DNA of 64,000 nucleotides from a virus: the IMG/VR virus record IMGVR_UViG_3300042542_003555, positions 62,001 to 126,000 of that record; one strand, 5' to 3'. Positions 23,640 to 31,128 of the stretch are shown here, in pieces. Under the pieces are notes generated by a model, which saw only the letters and a list, made by a program, of their open reading frames with translations, was not told the origin of the DNA and ran no database searches. The position numbers were made by a program, and so were the translations under genes. Position 1 is the stretch's first letter. Each line of letters begins with the position of its first letter.

Positions 23640-24390
23640 TATCGCTCTCCTGTGTCCATGTGACTATTTCCCATCTGCCATCATGATGTTCAACAAGTGC
23701 AGTCAACGATTCAACCCAATCGCCGTCATTCATATAGGTAACACCGTCAATTTCTTTTATCTCCGCATGATGAATATGCCCACATATAACACCATCATAA
23801 CCTTTCTTTTTACAATATGTTGCAAGATTTTTCTCAAACTGAAAAATAAAATCTATAGCTTTTTTTACTTTACGCTTAAGGAAACTAGAAAGGCTCCAAT
23901 AATTAAGACCAATTCTATGTAAGAACCAATTATATCTATTATTAATTGATAGGATAAAGTCATATGCTTTGTCTCCAAGAAATGACAACCAAGGTGCTAA
24001 CCGTGTGATGCCATCAAATAAATCACCGTGAACTACAAGATAATGTTTCCCATCGGCACCGATGTGTTCACACTGATTAGTAATTTCAACCATTCCAAAC
24101 CCAAGGCCATACTGAAGGTAAGGTCTTAAAAATTCATCGTGGTTCCCTATAACGTAAACTACTTTTGTACCACGTTTTGCATGGCCTAGTATTCTACGAA
24201 CAACGTTGGTGTGTGATTGTTTCCAACGCCATTTGTTTTGTTTTATTTTCCATGCGTCAATTATATCACCAACCAGATATAATGTTTCGCAGGTATTATG
24301 TTTGAGAAAATTATTGAGTGCTTCAGCCTTGCAGTCTTTAGTACCAAGGTGAACGTCTGAGATAAAAATACTACGGTAAGTTTTGTCCAT
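23575..24390 (-). CDS. LpxH-like UDP-2,3-diacylglucosamine pyrophosphatase family
   Basis: 271 residues. Calcineurin-like metal motifs in order: D12-V-H14 (SDVHLGTKD), GD42 (YLVGDIIDAW), G-N83-H84-D, H121-GD, and CGHIHHAE. The size, the WRWKQSHTNVVRRIL segment and the C-terminal N-D-G-D-W match the LpxH-like family that cleaves the pyrophosphate of a lipid A intermediate. It could instead act on another phosphoester. Fits with GT2, HldE and GalE genes elsewhere in this window. Confidence 0.75.
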   Translation of the reverse strand: MDKTYRSIFISDVHLGTKDCKAEALNNFLKHNTCETLYLVGDIIDAWKIKQNKWRWKQSHTNVVRRILGHAKRGTKVVYVIGNHDEFLRPYLQYGLGFGMVEITNQCEHIGADGKHYLVVHGDLFDGITRLAPWLSFLGDKAYDFILSINNRYNWFLHRIGLNYWSLSSFLKRKVKKAIDFIFQFEKNLATYCKKKGYDGVICGHIHHAEIKEIDGVTYMNDGDWVESLTALVEHHDGRWEIVTWTQESDNVVDDIDSGPRDRSKRHTGKN

Positions 24391-24443
24391 CTATACACCT
24401 AAAAAATTTATCGTAACGGAATTGTCACAATAAAGAATTTTTT

Positions 24444-25052
24444 TTAAGCGTATAGACCTAACTCTTGATTGATATCGACCATCTTCTGGAGACAACCTTC
24501 AGTATACCATTTAGGTATAGGTCTTGAATTCACTTTACCTTTCCATGATGCAAGATGCGTCTTATTATTTATATAATAATTTCTGTAAGAAGCAATAGAA
24601 TTACCAGAAATTTTTACGTCATCAGGCATGGCAGGTGTAGGTTCAGTAAATACTCTATCATTAGGAATATTCTTAGGATGAATTCTCAATGCTTGTACTA
24701 GGCCTATCTGCTCACACTTATGTACCTTACCGTAACGATAAGTGTATTCTTTACAGAGAGCCATCAACAAGTGAACAAGCCAATCATAGTTTGCTGCTGA
24801 TTGTCTTGCCCAAACAGCAGATGGGTGACTGATATGAGTAGCAGAGTAGTAGATATTCTCCATCTCATTGTTCAGTACCCAACGCTTAACATTACGGCCA
24901 GTTTTTGACTTGGCTTGAGTTTCTGTACCATCTAGAATACGGTGAGCCGTAGAGAGTAACTGACAGTATTCTAGAATCATTTTTATAGTGTGCTTGTCGT
25001 TATGCATTTCGGCACACTTCACGGGATCATTATGTAGGTAAAAGATATTCAT
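24444..25052 (-). CDS. Conserved phage protein, unknown function
   Basis: 202 residues: NIFYLHNDPVKCAEMHNDKH opening (paired His, D-K-H-x-x-K-M), W-A-R-Q-S-A-A-N-Y-D-W-L, and S-x-x-S-Y-R-N-Y-Y. It is a protein I know as widespread in phages of aquatic bacteria without an agreed role; the conserved His/Asp hints at an enzyme. No membrane segment. Confidence 0.65.
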   Translation of the reverse strand: MNIFYLHNDPVKCAEMHNDKHTIKMILEYCQLLSTAHRILDGTETQAKSKTGRNVKRWVLNNEMENIYYSATHISHPSAVWARQSAANYDWLVHLLMALCKEYTYRYGKVHKCEQIGLVQALRIHPKNIPNDRVFTEPTPAMPDDVKISGNSIASYRNYYINNKTHLASWKGKVNSRPIPKWYTEGCLQKMVDINQELGLYA

Positions 25053-25054
25053 AA

Positions 25055-25327
25055 TTAGAGTTTAGGAATCTCCAGTTTTTCATTCTTATCTTTTTTGGGA
25101 AAACGTGCAGCAATAGATTCTGCCGTTACTGTTTGCATTGCAAATTGTTTGAACTGTTCATAACTATCTTTTACGGGATAAGCTGATTTACCATTAACAG
25201 CAGCAGAATCAGCAAAGAACAATACGCAACCACCAGCAGCAAGTGGAGCAATCTCAATGATATCATCAAGATTGATGATTACTTTACAGCCTTTTTCTAC
25301 GGAATCAACTTCAACGAATGTAGCCAT
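25055..25327 (-). CDS. Hypothetical protein
   Basis: 90 residues with a beta-rich first half (VDSVEKGCKVIINLDDIIEI) and a Lys/Pro-rich tail. Shares TAATG with the upstream 57-codon gene. Not recognised. Confidence 0.6.
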   Translation of the reverse strand: MATFVEVDSVEKGCKVIINLDDIIEIAPLAAGGCVLFFADSAAVNGKSAYPVKDSYEQFKQFAMQTVTAESIAARFPKKDKNEKLEIPKL

Positions 25328-25500
25328 TATGCCTCCAAATCGGGTTTAGAATTATCTTTAATCTTTGCTTGTTTTGCTTTCGCCTGAGCAATTTCAGCTT
25401 CAATCATTTTTTCTTTCATGAAGTGAATTTTTTCTATTGGCGTTACCATTAGCATTCTTTTTGTTTCTTTTGACATTTTATAACTAGAATTAAGTTTCAC
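25327..25500 (-). CDS. Small basic coiled-coil protein (GTG start)
   Basis: 57 residues from a GTG at 25500 with AAGGAG six bases upstream. Lys/Glu/Ala-rich helix (MKEKMIEAEIAQAKAKQAKI). Its stop shares bases with the next start (TAATG), so translation is coupled. Confidence 0.65.
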   Translation of the reverse strand: MKLNSSYKMSKETKRMLMVTPIEKIHFMKEKMIEAEIAQAKAKQAKIKDNSKPDLEA

Positions 25501-25509
25501 ATTTTCTCC

Positions 25510-25767
25510 TTAACGAACTTTGTTACAATCGGGTACAGCAACAAGATAGTTGGTATATTCATTGTGTGGACGCACAAAGTAACAGTTACCGTTGACATCC
25601 CACACTAAATGATTTTGAACACCTTTTACCTCAGAGAGTGCAGGTGGGTTCTTTAATTCTTCAAAATTTTTTCTGGCAGACAAATATAAAACGCTTGCCA
25701 TACCAATCAAAACAAATGCCATCATAATATAACTAAGGTGATTCTTCAAATACTGAATTACTTTCAT
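25510..25767 (-). CDS. Small membrane protein
   Basis: 85 residues, one transmembrane helix at about 12-30 (LSYIMMAFVLIGMASVLYLS), then a soluble part with two Cys (GNCYFVRPHNEY and VAVPDC). Not recognised. Confidence 0.6.
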   Translation of the reverse strand: MKVIQYLKNHLSYIMMAFVLIGMASVLYLSARKNFEELKNPPALSEVKGVQNHLVWDVNGNCYFVRPHNEYTNYLVAVPDCNKVR

Positions 25768-25769
25768 AA

Positions 25770-26015
25770 TTAAAATACTCCAATTACATTTTTAATAAAC
25801 GGATATGTAGTATAACATAAAAGACTTAGAATAGCAACAACAATTGTATAGAATACCACTTTCTTTGCTCTCTCTTGGTAATATTCCATTTCAAAATTAA
25901 TCATATCTCTTTGTGCCCGCATCATAGGAGATACATCACCATCTAACATGGCATATGTTTTGTCTGCTTCTTCTAATCTACGTTTGGCACTAATGTAATG
26001 AATAATGGATATCAT
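25770..26015 (-). CDS. Small membrane protein
   Basis: 81 residues from the ATG at 26015 (ATGA overlap with the upstream stop). Charged helix EEADKTYAMLDGDVSPMMRA, then a C-terminal transmembrane helix (VVFYTIVVAILSLLCYTTY). A TTG start further upstream is less likely. Confidence 0.58.
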   Translation of the reverse strand: MISIIHYISAKRRLEEADKTYAMLDGDVSPMMRAQRDMINFEMEYYQERAKKVVFYTIVVAILSLLCYTTYPFIKNVIGVF

Positions 26016-26251
26016 GCTATACAATCCTTCATCTCTCTCCAATAGTTTCGTTCAGCCCAATGAGTAATGCACCAATCATGTATGCACCACTCTGAAGTGA
26101 GTTTCTCAATAGGTTGATTGTTTTCAACCATTCTTACATACCAATAGGTCCAGTAATCATCAAGAATTTCTTTTTCTGATAGTGTTTCCCAATGTGTATA
26201 CTCTTGCCCTAATGTATTTTCGTCGGGATAGCAGATAGTGTAATACCTCAT
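26012..26251 (-). CDS. Conserved hypothetical phage protein
   Basis: 79 residues from the ATG at 26251; RYYTICYPDENTLGQEYTHW, then W-T-Y-W and Trp-rich C-terminus (WCIHDWCITHWAERNYW). The number of Trp and His residues is striking. I recall similar small proteins in T4-like cyanophages. No function known. Confidence 0.62.
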   Translation of the reverse strand: MRYYTICYPDENTLGQEYTHWETLSEKEILDDYWTYWYVRMVENNQPIEKLTSEWCIHDWCITHWAERNYWREMKDCIA

Positions 26252-26253
26252 TG

Positions 26254-26988
26254 TCAATCCCACAGCCCACTATAGTATTTACCAAACAGTCTTAGGCCAT
26301 TCTGTACACGGTCCTCTACTTTCTGCATACCTTCATAGTCACACACATAGGTATGTTTTGGTCCATGACCCATCTGATAGAATGAGTGTTCACCTTTAGC
26401 TACTTCATTACCATCTTTATCAACAGGAATCCAAGTCATATCAATTTCACCAGAACTGAATGATTCTTTCCATGTATCATCTACAATATGCTCAAAAGCA
26501 AAAATCATTTCATTTAGCACCCAATCCCATCGTTTATGGATATCATATCCATCAGACACATCTTCATTGTAAAAATCAAATACTTTTTGTGAGTCCCAAT
26601 CTTCAGTTGTGGTTGTTCGCATGTATTCTGGCACATCTTCAATGTCAACCATAGGTGAACCATGTTTAGTATCACGCAGTTGTTTCAACATAGGAAGAAT
26701 GATATGGGCAAGAGTATGATCCATGCTCCATGTATCCCAACGGTCAATCTTTACATACTTAATTGGGGGATGTATCTTATCTAAGATGGTTTGAATACCA
26801 CGGGAGATGGGTGCAAGAAAGTCGGTAACCTTGTCTACCCATTCAGGATGTTCAATGTATTTCTCATCGTTAATGATAGCATGGCGATTACGGCTACATT
26901 TAGACCAATCAGTCCAAAAGAAGGCATAATCAATCCATGTGTATGGTGAATACCAGTGATTACGATAATTGGAAATATATACCTTCAT
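26254..26988 (-). CDS. Conserved hypothetical phage protein
   Basis: 244 residues, Trp/His/Asp-rich: VYISNYRNHWYSPYTWIDYA, WDTWSMDHTLAHIILPMLKQL, DVPEYMRTT, and HKRWDWVLNEMIFAFE. This is a widely spread phage protein without a known role. The regular His/Asp positions suggest a metal site, but I cannot name one. Confidence 0.7.
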   Translation of the reverse strand: MKVYISNYRNHWYSPYTWIDYAFFWTDWSKCSRNRHAIINDEKYIEHPEWVDKVTDFLAPISRGIQTILDKIHPPIKYVKIDRWDTWSMDHTLAHIILPMLKQLRDTKHGSPMVDIEDVPEYMRTTTTEDWDSQKVFDFYNEDVSDGYDIHKRWDWVLNEMIFAFEHIVDDTWKESFSSGEIDMTWIPVDKDGNEVAKGEHSFYQMGHGPKHTYVCDYEGMQKVEDRVQNGLRLFGKYYSGLWD

Positions 26989-26989
26989 C

Positions 26990-27097
26990 TCAACTCCACA
27001 AATACTTTATCATACATAACATGGCTAGAATGTAAGTGATGCCTTTACCAATAGCAAATATACTGTGCCATACTTTTATCATTTGAATTTCAGTCAC
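26990..27097 (-). CDS. Micro-protein (GTG start)
   Basis: 35 residues from GTG at 27097 with GGAGA seven bases upstream; one hydrophobic helix (ITYILAMLCMI). It fills the gap exactly to the next start and overlaps its upstream neighbour by 8 bases, which supports a real coupled gene. Confidence 0.5.
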   Translation of the reverse strand: MTEIQMIKVWHSIFAIGKGITYILAMLCMIKYLWS

Positions 27098-27227
27098 TAT
27101 CTTTCTCCATAATATACATCATAACAAACAAACCAATTAATGTCAATACAAAACCAAAAGGATCACCAAGACGAATGGTAAAAAAGAGAAAAAGAAAAAA
27201 GATGAAGTAGATTAAACTATTTTCCAT
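27090..27227 (-). CDS. Small two-helix membrane protein
   Basis: 45 residues: two hydrophobic helices (IYFIFFLFLFFTI and FGFVLTLIGLFVMMYI) joined by R-L-G-D-P. The ATG overlaps the upstream stop (ATGGAAAATAG). Confidence 0.55.
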   Translation of the reverse strand: MENSLIYFIFFLFLFFTIRLGDPFGFVLTLIGLFVMMYIMEKDSD

Positions 27228-27429
27228 TTATGGTGGCATTGATTTGTTGAGCAGGAATGCCAATATCATAAGCCATACAATGATGTGTCAATAGTCTAAT
27301 GATAATAGCAGCCTTATTTATGAGTATACCACGCTCATGCTCACCGAATTGATTTTGAAGCATAGCATACTCACTTAATTGTTCAATGAACTTATCAACG
27401 ACCAAAGAGTCCTTGACTATCTCGCTCAT
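27217..27429 (-). CDS. Hypothetical protein
   Basis: 70 residues, all-alpha appearance (VVDKFIEQLSEYAMLQNQFG). Four-base overlap with the SGNH gene. Not recognised. Confidence 0.58.
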   Translation of the reverse strand: MSEIVKDSLVVDKFIEQLSEYAMLQNQFGEHERGILINKAAIIIRLLTHHCMAYDIGIPAQQINATINGK

Positions 27430-27830
27430 TTGGTTAAGTCTCCCAATTCCTTGTAGCCTTTATATGTAGGATGCACTCCGTCTGCACTTATATTATTCTC
27501 TGGTCTAGGAATAAAAACATCATCAAAATCAAACGCAACACGAATTACTGCCTCAACTTGTTTAGGTTTTAATTTCTGACTAGGTAATAACCAGAACACT
27601 CTATCTGCTTTTACTTTACTTCTTAAAGTTCGAATGTTTTCTTCAGTATTTACACCTAGATCATTAGCACCCAAACTAATAATTACAGTTTTTGCTGGTT
27701 GCAGTTTATTGAGATATTTTTTATTCCAGTCTCTTGAGTTAATACCGCTTTTGGCATAAGCCACGCATTCTTTACGAACCTGACTGACACCAACAGCAAT
27801 ACTATCACCAACAATCAGACACTCAATCAT
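27426..27830 (-). CDS. SGNH/GDSL-type hydrolase
   Basis: 134 residues. Block I GDS10 (VGDSIAVG), block III G54-A-N56-D, block V D117-G-V-H120-P: the complete Ser-Asp-His catalytic set of a minimal SGNH esterase. Family members deacylate lipids or deacetylate glycans. It lacks a signal peptide, so it works in the cytoplasm or on a virion glycan. Short compared with usual (about 180-200). Confidence 0.8.
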   Translation of the reverse strand: MIECLIVGDSIAVGVSQVRKECVAYAKSGINSRDWNKKYLNKLQPAKTVIISLGANDLGVNTEENIRTLRSKVKADRVFWLLPSQKLKPKQVEAVIRVAFDFDDVFIPRPENNISADGVHPTYKGYKELGDLTK

Positions 27831-28042
27831 TTTTCATCTCCATATATAGGAAACAGTTTCAATGCCTCTAGCTTATCTTGATATTCTGCAATGTATGCTA
27901 ATTCTTTTTCAATTGCATCCATCAGATCGGTATGTTCAGGCAATGCTGTGGGATTCTGTAACATCACCTCAACATTTACCCGATGTTTTTGAATATGGCT
28001 TTGAAAATGAATCATACTAGCTTTGAGAATTTCGTTACGCAT
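27827..28042 (-). CDS. Hypothetical helical protein
   Basis: 71 residues, helical, with L-P-E-H-T-D-L-M-D-A-I-E-K-E-L. Coupled to the SGNH gene by a 4-base overlap. Not recognised. Confidence 0.58.
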   Translation of the reverse strand: MRNEILKASMIHFQSHIQKHRVNVEVMLQNPTALPEHTDLMDAIEKELAYIAEYQDKLEALKLFPIYGDEK

Positions 28043-28044
28043 AA

Positions 28045-28875
28045 TTATACCTCCACATATTTGAGTTTAAAGTTATCTGCACGATCCTCATACCCATCAT
28101 AGCCACGAGGATTACAAACGACACGGGTAGTACCTACCATGTAATCAAAGTCATCATGGGTATGACCGTGCGTCCACAGTTTGATATTACGATGGTCAAG
28201 AATAAATTGTACCAAATCACTAGAATATGCACCATTCATATGGTGTTCTTTCTTATATTTTGGTTTGACACTTTCTTTTGTTGGTGCATGATGGCCAACA
28301 ACCACAAACTTGGTTTCTGGATTCAACGACAAGCAAGTTTTCAATTTAGCCAAAAATTGTTTATGGTCTTCTATCGCATCTTGTGGGAGAAACCAACAGT
28401 TCTCACCCACCTGTTTATTTGTAACTATACGAAAATCATTCATGCTTAACTGCACACGGTTGATGGTATATGGATCCCCACTATTCATATCTGTCCACAA
28501 AGTACCACCAAAGAAAATCGTATCATCTATACGAATGCTTTCTTTATCTAAGATGATTAGATTTTCAAATTTAAGATGCTTACGAATCAGAGGTAAAGTC
28601 TCACCAAAGTCACCATTGTAGTGTTCGTGGTTACCTGCAATGTAAAGAACTACCTTGAATTCTTTGCAACAATTTTCCACAAAAGTATAATATCTTTCGG
28701 CCTCTCCCACTAGGCTAGGTGCGGTATCAGCATCACGTAGGATAGGATCCAGATATTTCAAAATTGGAGCAACCAAAATATCACCACCCAGAATGAGTAC
28801 ATCAGCACCTTCAGTATTCTTTAGGTGCAGATCACCAAATTCTAGATGCAGGTCACTACAAACTGCGATTTTCAT
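28045..28875 (-). CDS. Calcineurin-like metallophosphoesterase
   Basis: 276 residues. D8-L-H10 (CSDLHLEFG), GGD at 30-32, G-N-H-E-H-Y, G-H-H-A-P and the final H-G-H-T-H-D: all metal motifs of the family present. Resembles the phage phosphoesterases common near replication or accessory genes of T4-like aquatic phages; substrate unknown. Distinct from the LpxH-like gene at 23575. Confidence 0.82.
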   Translation of the reverse strand: MKIAVCSDLHLEFGDLHLKNTEGADVLILGGDILVAPILKYLDPILRDADTAPSLVGEAERYYTFVENCCKEFKVVLYIAGNHEHYNGDFGETLPLIRKHLKFENLIILDKESIRIDDTIFFGGTLWTDMNSGDPYTINRVQLSMNDFRIVTNKQVGENCWFLPQDAIEDHKQFLAKLKTCLSLNPETKFVVVGHHAPTKESVKPKYKKEHHMNGAYSSDLVQFILDHRNIKLWTHGHTHDDFDYMVGTTRVVCNPRGYDGYEDRADNFKLKYVEV

Positions 28876-28894
28876 TGTTTACCTCACAGATATT

Positions 28895-29071
28895 TTATGA
28901 TTTTGTTTTTGAGTATATGCAATATAAACTTGCGTTGGGATCAATATCTTGTTTCTTAAATTCTAAAAGAAGTTTGGAACACTCTGCCATTGTTTTAGTA
29001 GCAGTATATTGTGTAAATTCAAATTTAGGCGGACTAACATTTACCATGGTAACAAAGACTAATACCCACAT
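28895..29071 (-). CDS. Small exported protein, phage family A
   Basis: 58 residues from the ATG at 29071; MWVLVFVTMVNVS is a short signal-like helix; then FEFTQYTATKTMAECSKLLL and a late Cys. Same layout as the genes at 15838, 23469 and 43104. A GTG four codons upstream is an alternative start. Confidence 0.6.
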   Translation of the reverse strand: MWVLVFVTMVNVSPPKFEFTQYTATKTMAECSKLLLEFKKQDIDPNASLYCIYSKTKS

Positions 29072-29083
29072 ATTAATGCACAC

Positions 29084-29323
29084 CTATAGATATCTATATA
29101 TCTCTAACCTAGCTTCTCTTAATGAAGAAAACTTTTTACCTTTTACATAAATGGATCGTGGTGACATAACACGACACTCACCAAGTTTTGTATCAAATGA
29201 ATAGTATGTGGTTTTGCCATCTACCACTTTTGTTTTGCAATGGTAATCATTGACTAGACCAGCAAACATTAGGAATTCACGAAACTCATCCGACACTAGT
29301 TTACGAAGATATGCATTATTCAT
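29084..29323 (-). CDS. Hypothetical protein
   Basis: 79 residues; ends ...KGKKFSSLREARLEIYRYL, a small basic helix that resembles DNA- or RNA-binding tails. First gene behind the consensus promoter at 29354-29382. Not recognised. Confidence 0.58.
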   Translation of the reverse strand: MNNAYLRKLVSDEFREFLMFAGLVNDYHCKTKVVDGKTTYYSFDTKLGECRVMSPRSIYVKGKKFSSLREARLEIYRYL

Positions 29324-29353
29324 TTGACAACACCTTTTTTCACTTGATAAGAC

Positions 29354-29382
29354 ATTATAACATAGTTGGTGTCAATTGTCAA
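29354..29382 (-). promoter_or_regulatory. Consensus sigma70 promoter (leftward)
   Basis: TTGACA (29382-29377), 17-base spacer, TATAAT (29359-29354), both perfect. Drives the gene at 29323 and those downstream. Confidence 0.8.
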
Positions 29383-29718
29383 CTACTTTATTATCCCGCT
29401 GGTTCTTAGCAATTGTGTAACATCTCCAGGTGTCACAAAGACCCTAGCACGAAATACTGTTCTTTGTTCATTGATCAATTCTAGTCTGGTGAATTCAATA
29501 TATTTTCCACTTTCATACATTGCCTCTGCTAGTTTTTGTACTAGGCCATGTTTTATTTTTGTTTCCGGCTCCTGCAACCATTCCAACTCAGATTCATTTA
29601 GGGCAAGTTCAACGACAACAGGTTCACCTCTGATTACAGTGGGAGATACTGTAACTGTGCATACATCATCCACCAATATATGGGGAATATCAGAGATTGG
29701 TATATTAGTAATTGTCAT
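29383..29718 (-). CDS. Hypothetical protein
   Basis: 111 residues, beta-rich N-terminus and a helical C-terminus (KHGLVQKLAEAMYESGKYIE); no motif recognised. Its stop abuts the promoter at 29354-29382. Confidence 0.6.
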   Translation of the reverse strand: MTITNIPISDIPHILVDDVCTVTVSPTVIRGEPVVVELALNESELEWLQEPETKIKHGLVQKLAEAMYESGKYIEFTRLELINEQRTVFRARVFVTPGDVTQLLRTSGIIK

Positions 29719-29731
29719 ATTTTATAATTTA

Positions 29732-29992
29732 TCATTTGATTGATTGATCGGGATGTGGAAAATATCCTTCAGCTATCCCATTGAGTTGAAGCGTTGGTGT
29801 AAAACAATAAATCATTTTCTCACGGTTTATTGTTTCTACATGACAAATAGCATCATGCCAAGGTGAGGGATTCATAGGATTTTTTTGAATGGCCGTTTGG
29901 GGTATTGGCTCACCAGGTACAGAACCTATGGGTGTTGCAATCATAGGCAGAATGGCACATAGTGCATGTGTGCATATCATAGAGACAGGCAT
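29732..29992 (-). CDS. Small exported protein, unknown
   Basis: 86 residues; hydrophobic opening MPVSMICTHALCAILPMIA like a signal peptide, then Pro-rich and a W-H-D-A-I-C-H-V-E-T motif. Function unknown. Confidence 0.55.
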   Translation of the reverse strand: MPVSMICTHALCAILPMIATPIGSVPGEPIPQTAIQKNPMNPSPWHDAICHVETINREKMIYCFTPTLQLNGIAEGYFPHPDQSIK

Positions 29993-29994
29993 AA

Positions 29995-30129
29995 TTATTC
30001 ACCATTCACTTGTTGTTTCACAACCTCATGCCTAAATGAGGTTACACTCTTATCTACCCATTTAGCCACAGTGGTAAGACCAATAGTAGAAATAATAATA
30101 CCAAAAATTATACCAGTAATGAAGTTCAC
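29995..30129 (-). CDS. Small membrane protein (GTG start)
   Basis: 44 residues from GTG at 30129, with GAGGAGA upstream; N-terminal transmembrane helix (FITGIIFGIIISTIGL) then a charged tail. Overlaps the upstream stop (GTGA). A typical single-helix phage membrane peptide. Confidence 0.6.
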   Translation of the reverse strand: MNFITGIIFGIIISTIGLTTVAKWVDKSVTSFRHEVVKQQVNGE

Positions 30130-30341
30130 GATTTCTCCTCTTTAGGTTTTTTCACAGGTTTAGGATACTTTGCACACCATATACATTTTGTTGATGGTGT
30201 ATCATAAAAATAAAGACCCATATCAAAACGTTCAGCACCACAAGAAACGCAAGTGAACTTTTTCATTTCAATATCTGGTTCACTTGCTGCCTTTCGTTTT
30301 TTTGTTTGTTTCTTTTCTTCCATAAAATCAAGAATACTCAT
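30126..30341 (-). CDS. Zinc-ribbon protein
   Basis: 71 residues: Lys-rich N-terminus, then C-x-x-C (CVSC) and C-x-x-C (CIWC) separated by about 20 residues, a zinc ribbon. Basic ends suggest nucleic acid contact. Function unknown. Confidence 0.65.
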   Translation of the reverse strand: MSILDFMEEKKQTKKRKAASEPDIEMKKFTCVSCGAERFDMGLYFYDTPSTKCIWCAKYPKPVKKPKEEKS

Positions 30342-30520
30342 ACTTGTAAATAACTCAAAACATAATCAATTACATCTTGTCGGTCTATCTCAAATACTTC
30401 CAATGGTGTCTTACCTTCAAAGGCAAGATTGGGACTTTCCCACCATTTATTTACCAGTTCATCACTACCTAACATGGCAAATAGACAAGTGTTCAAATCT
30501 TGTTTAGTATTATCTTCCAT
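30338..30520 (-). CDS. Small protein resembling MbcA/ParS/Xre antitoxin C-terminal domain
   Basis: 60 residues. LGSDELVNKWWESPNLAFEG, then K-T-P-L-E-V-F-E-I-D-R-Q-D-V-I-D-Y-V-L-S-Y-L follow the DUF2384 pattern (W-x-x-x-x-N-x-A-x-x-G-x-T-P-L-E). The HTH half and a RES toxin partner are absent. The call is by pattern only. It might block a host toxin, or the domain may serve another use. Confidence 0.55.
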   Translation of the reverse strand: MEDNTKQDLNTCLFAMLGSDELVNKWWESPNLAFEGKTPLEVFEIDRQDVIDYVLSYLQV

Positions 30521-30737
30521 TGTAATAACTCAAAAGACCCGTCATATAGATAGCCACAATGATACATTGCACGGTCATCAGGCTCCACTTACGCCAATAA
30601 TAGCCTAAAGCAAACCACATTACATTACCCACTACTTGCACGATTAGATAATAAGGATATAAATTGAAGGCAGCCATCGCCACGCCAATCAATAGAATGA
30701 CGGTGGCTGACCATTCAAATATAAATTCTTTACTCAC
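30510..30737 (-). CDS. Three-helix small membrane protein
   Basis: 75 residues with three hydrophobic helices (ATVILLIGVAMAAFNLYP, YYLIVQVVGNVMWFALGYYW and VQCIIVAIYMTGLLSYY). I recall a similar conserved membrane protein in T4-like cyanophages. Function unknown. Confidence 0.65.
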   Translation of the reverse strand: MSKEFIFEWSATVILLIGVAMAAFNLYPYYLIVQVVGNVMWFALGYYWRKWSLMTVQCIIVAIYMTGLLSYYNGR

Positions 30738-31063
30738 GCAGCAACAGGCTCAGGTTGTACTACAGGTGCAGCAGGCTTGCTAGTGCTACCAACATAGCAA
30801 CCATTCTTGTCAAAATCTTTGAAGTTTACAAGTTGGTAAGAGGTCACTTTGCGGCCATCTTTGATGACCTTGATTACGCCATTGTCATACTTGCGGATGT
30901 CATACACAAAGGTAGACAGGCGATACATGAGACTGGACATCTTAGCATCGGCAGCAAAGGATGCTTTGATATCTTCAACACTCATTACCTTACCGCTCAG
31001 GAGAACCTGTGCAACTTTGTTGTGAGGACGAATCTTGGGGGTTTTAGTAGTAGTTTTTGCCAT
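30734..31063 (-). CDS. Conserved phage protein, winged-helix-like
   Basis: 109 residues from the ATG at 31063 (GGAGA eight bases upstream). Thr/Lys-rich N-terminus, then KVAQVLLSGKVMSVEDIKAS and Y-D-I-R-K-Y-D-N-G-V-I-K-V, a helix-turn-helix-wing appearance, and a Pro/Ala tail. Possible DNA-binding regulator; not proved. Confidence 0.6.
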   Translation of the reverse strand: MAKTTTKTPKIRPHNKVAQVLLSGKVMSVEDIKASFAADAKMSSLMYRLSTFVYDIRKYDNGVIKVIKDGRKVTSYQLVNFKDFDKNGCYVGSTSKPAAPVVQPEPVAA

Positions 31064-31096
31064 AATATAAATCTCCAATCAAGTTAATAGAACTAC

Positions 31097-31125
31097 AATA
31101 TAACACACTCTGGATGGTATGTCAA
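31097..31125 (-). promoter_or_regulatory. Sigma70-type promoter (leftward)
   Basis: TTGACA (31125-31120), 17-base spacer, TATATT (31102-31097), 34 bases upstream of the gene starting at 31063. Confidence 0.72.
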
Positions 31126-31128
31126 GGG

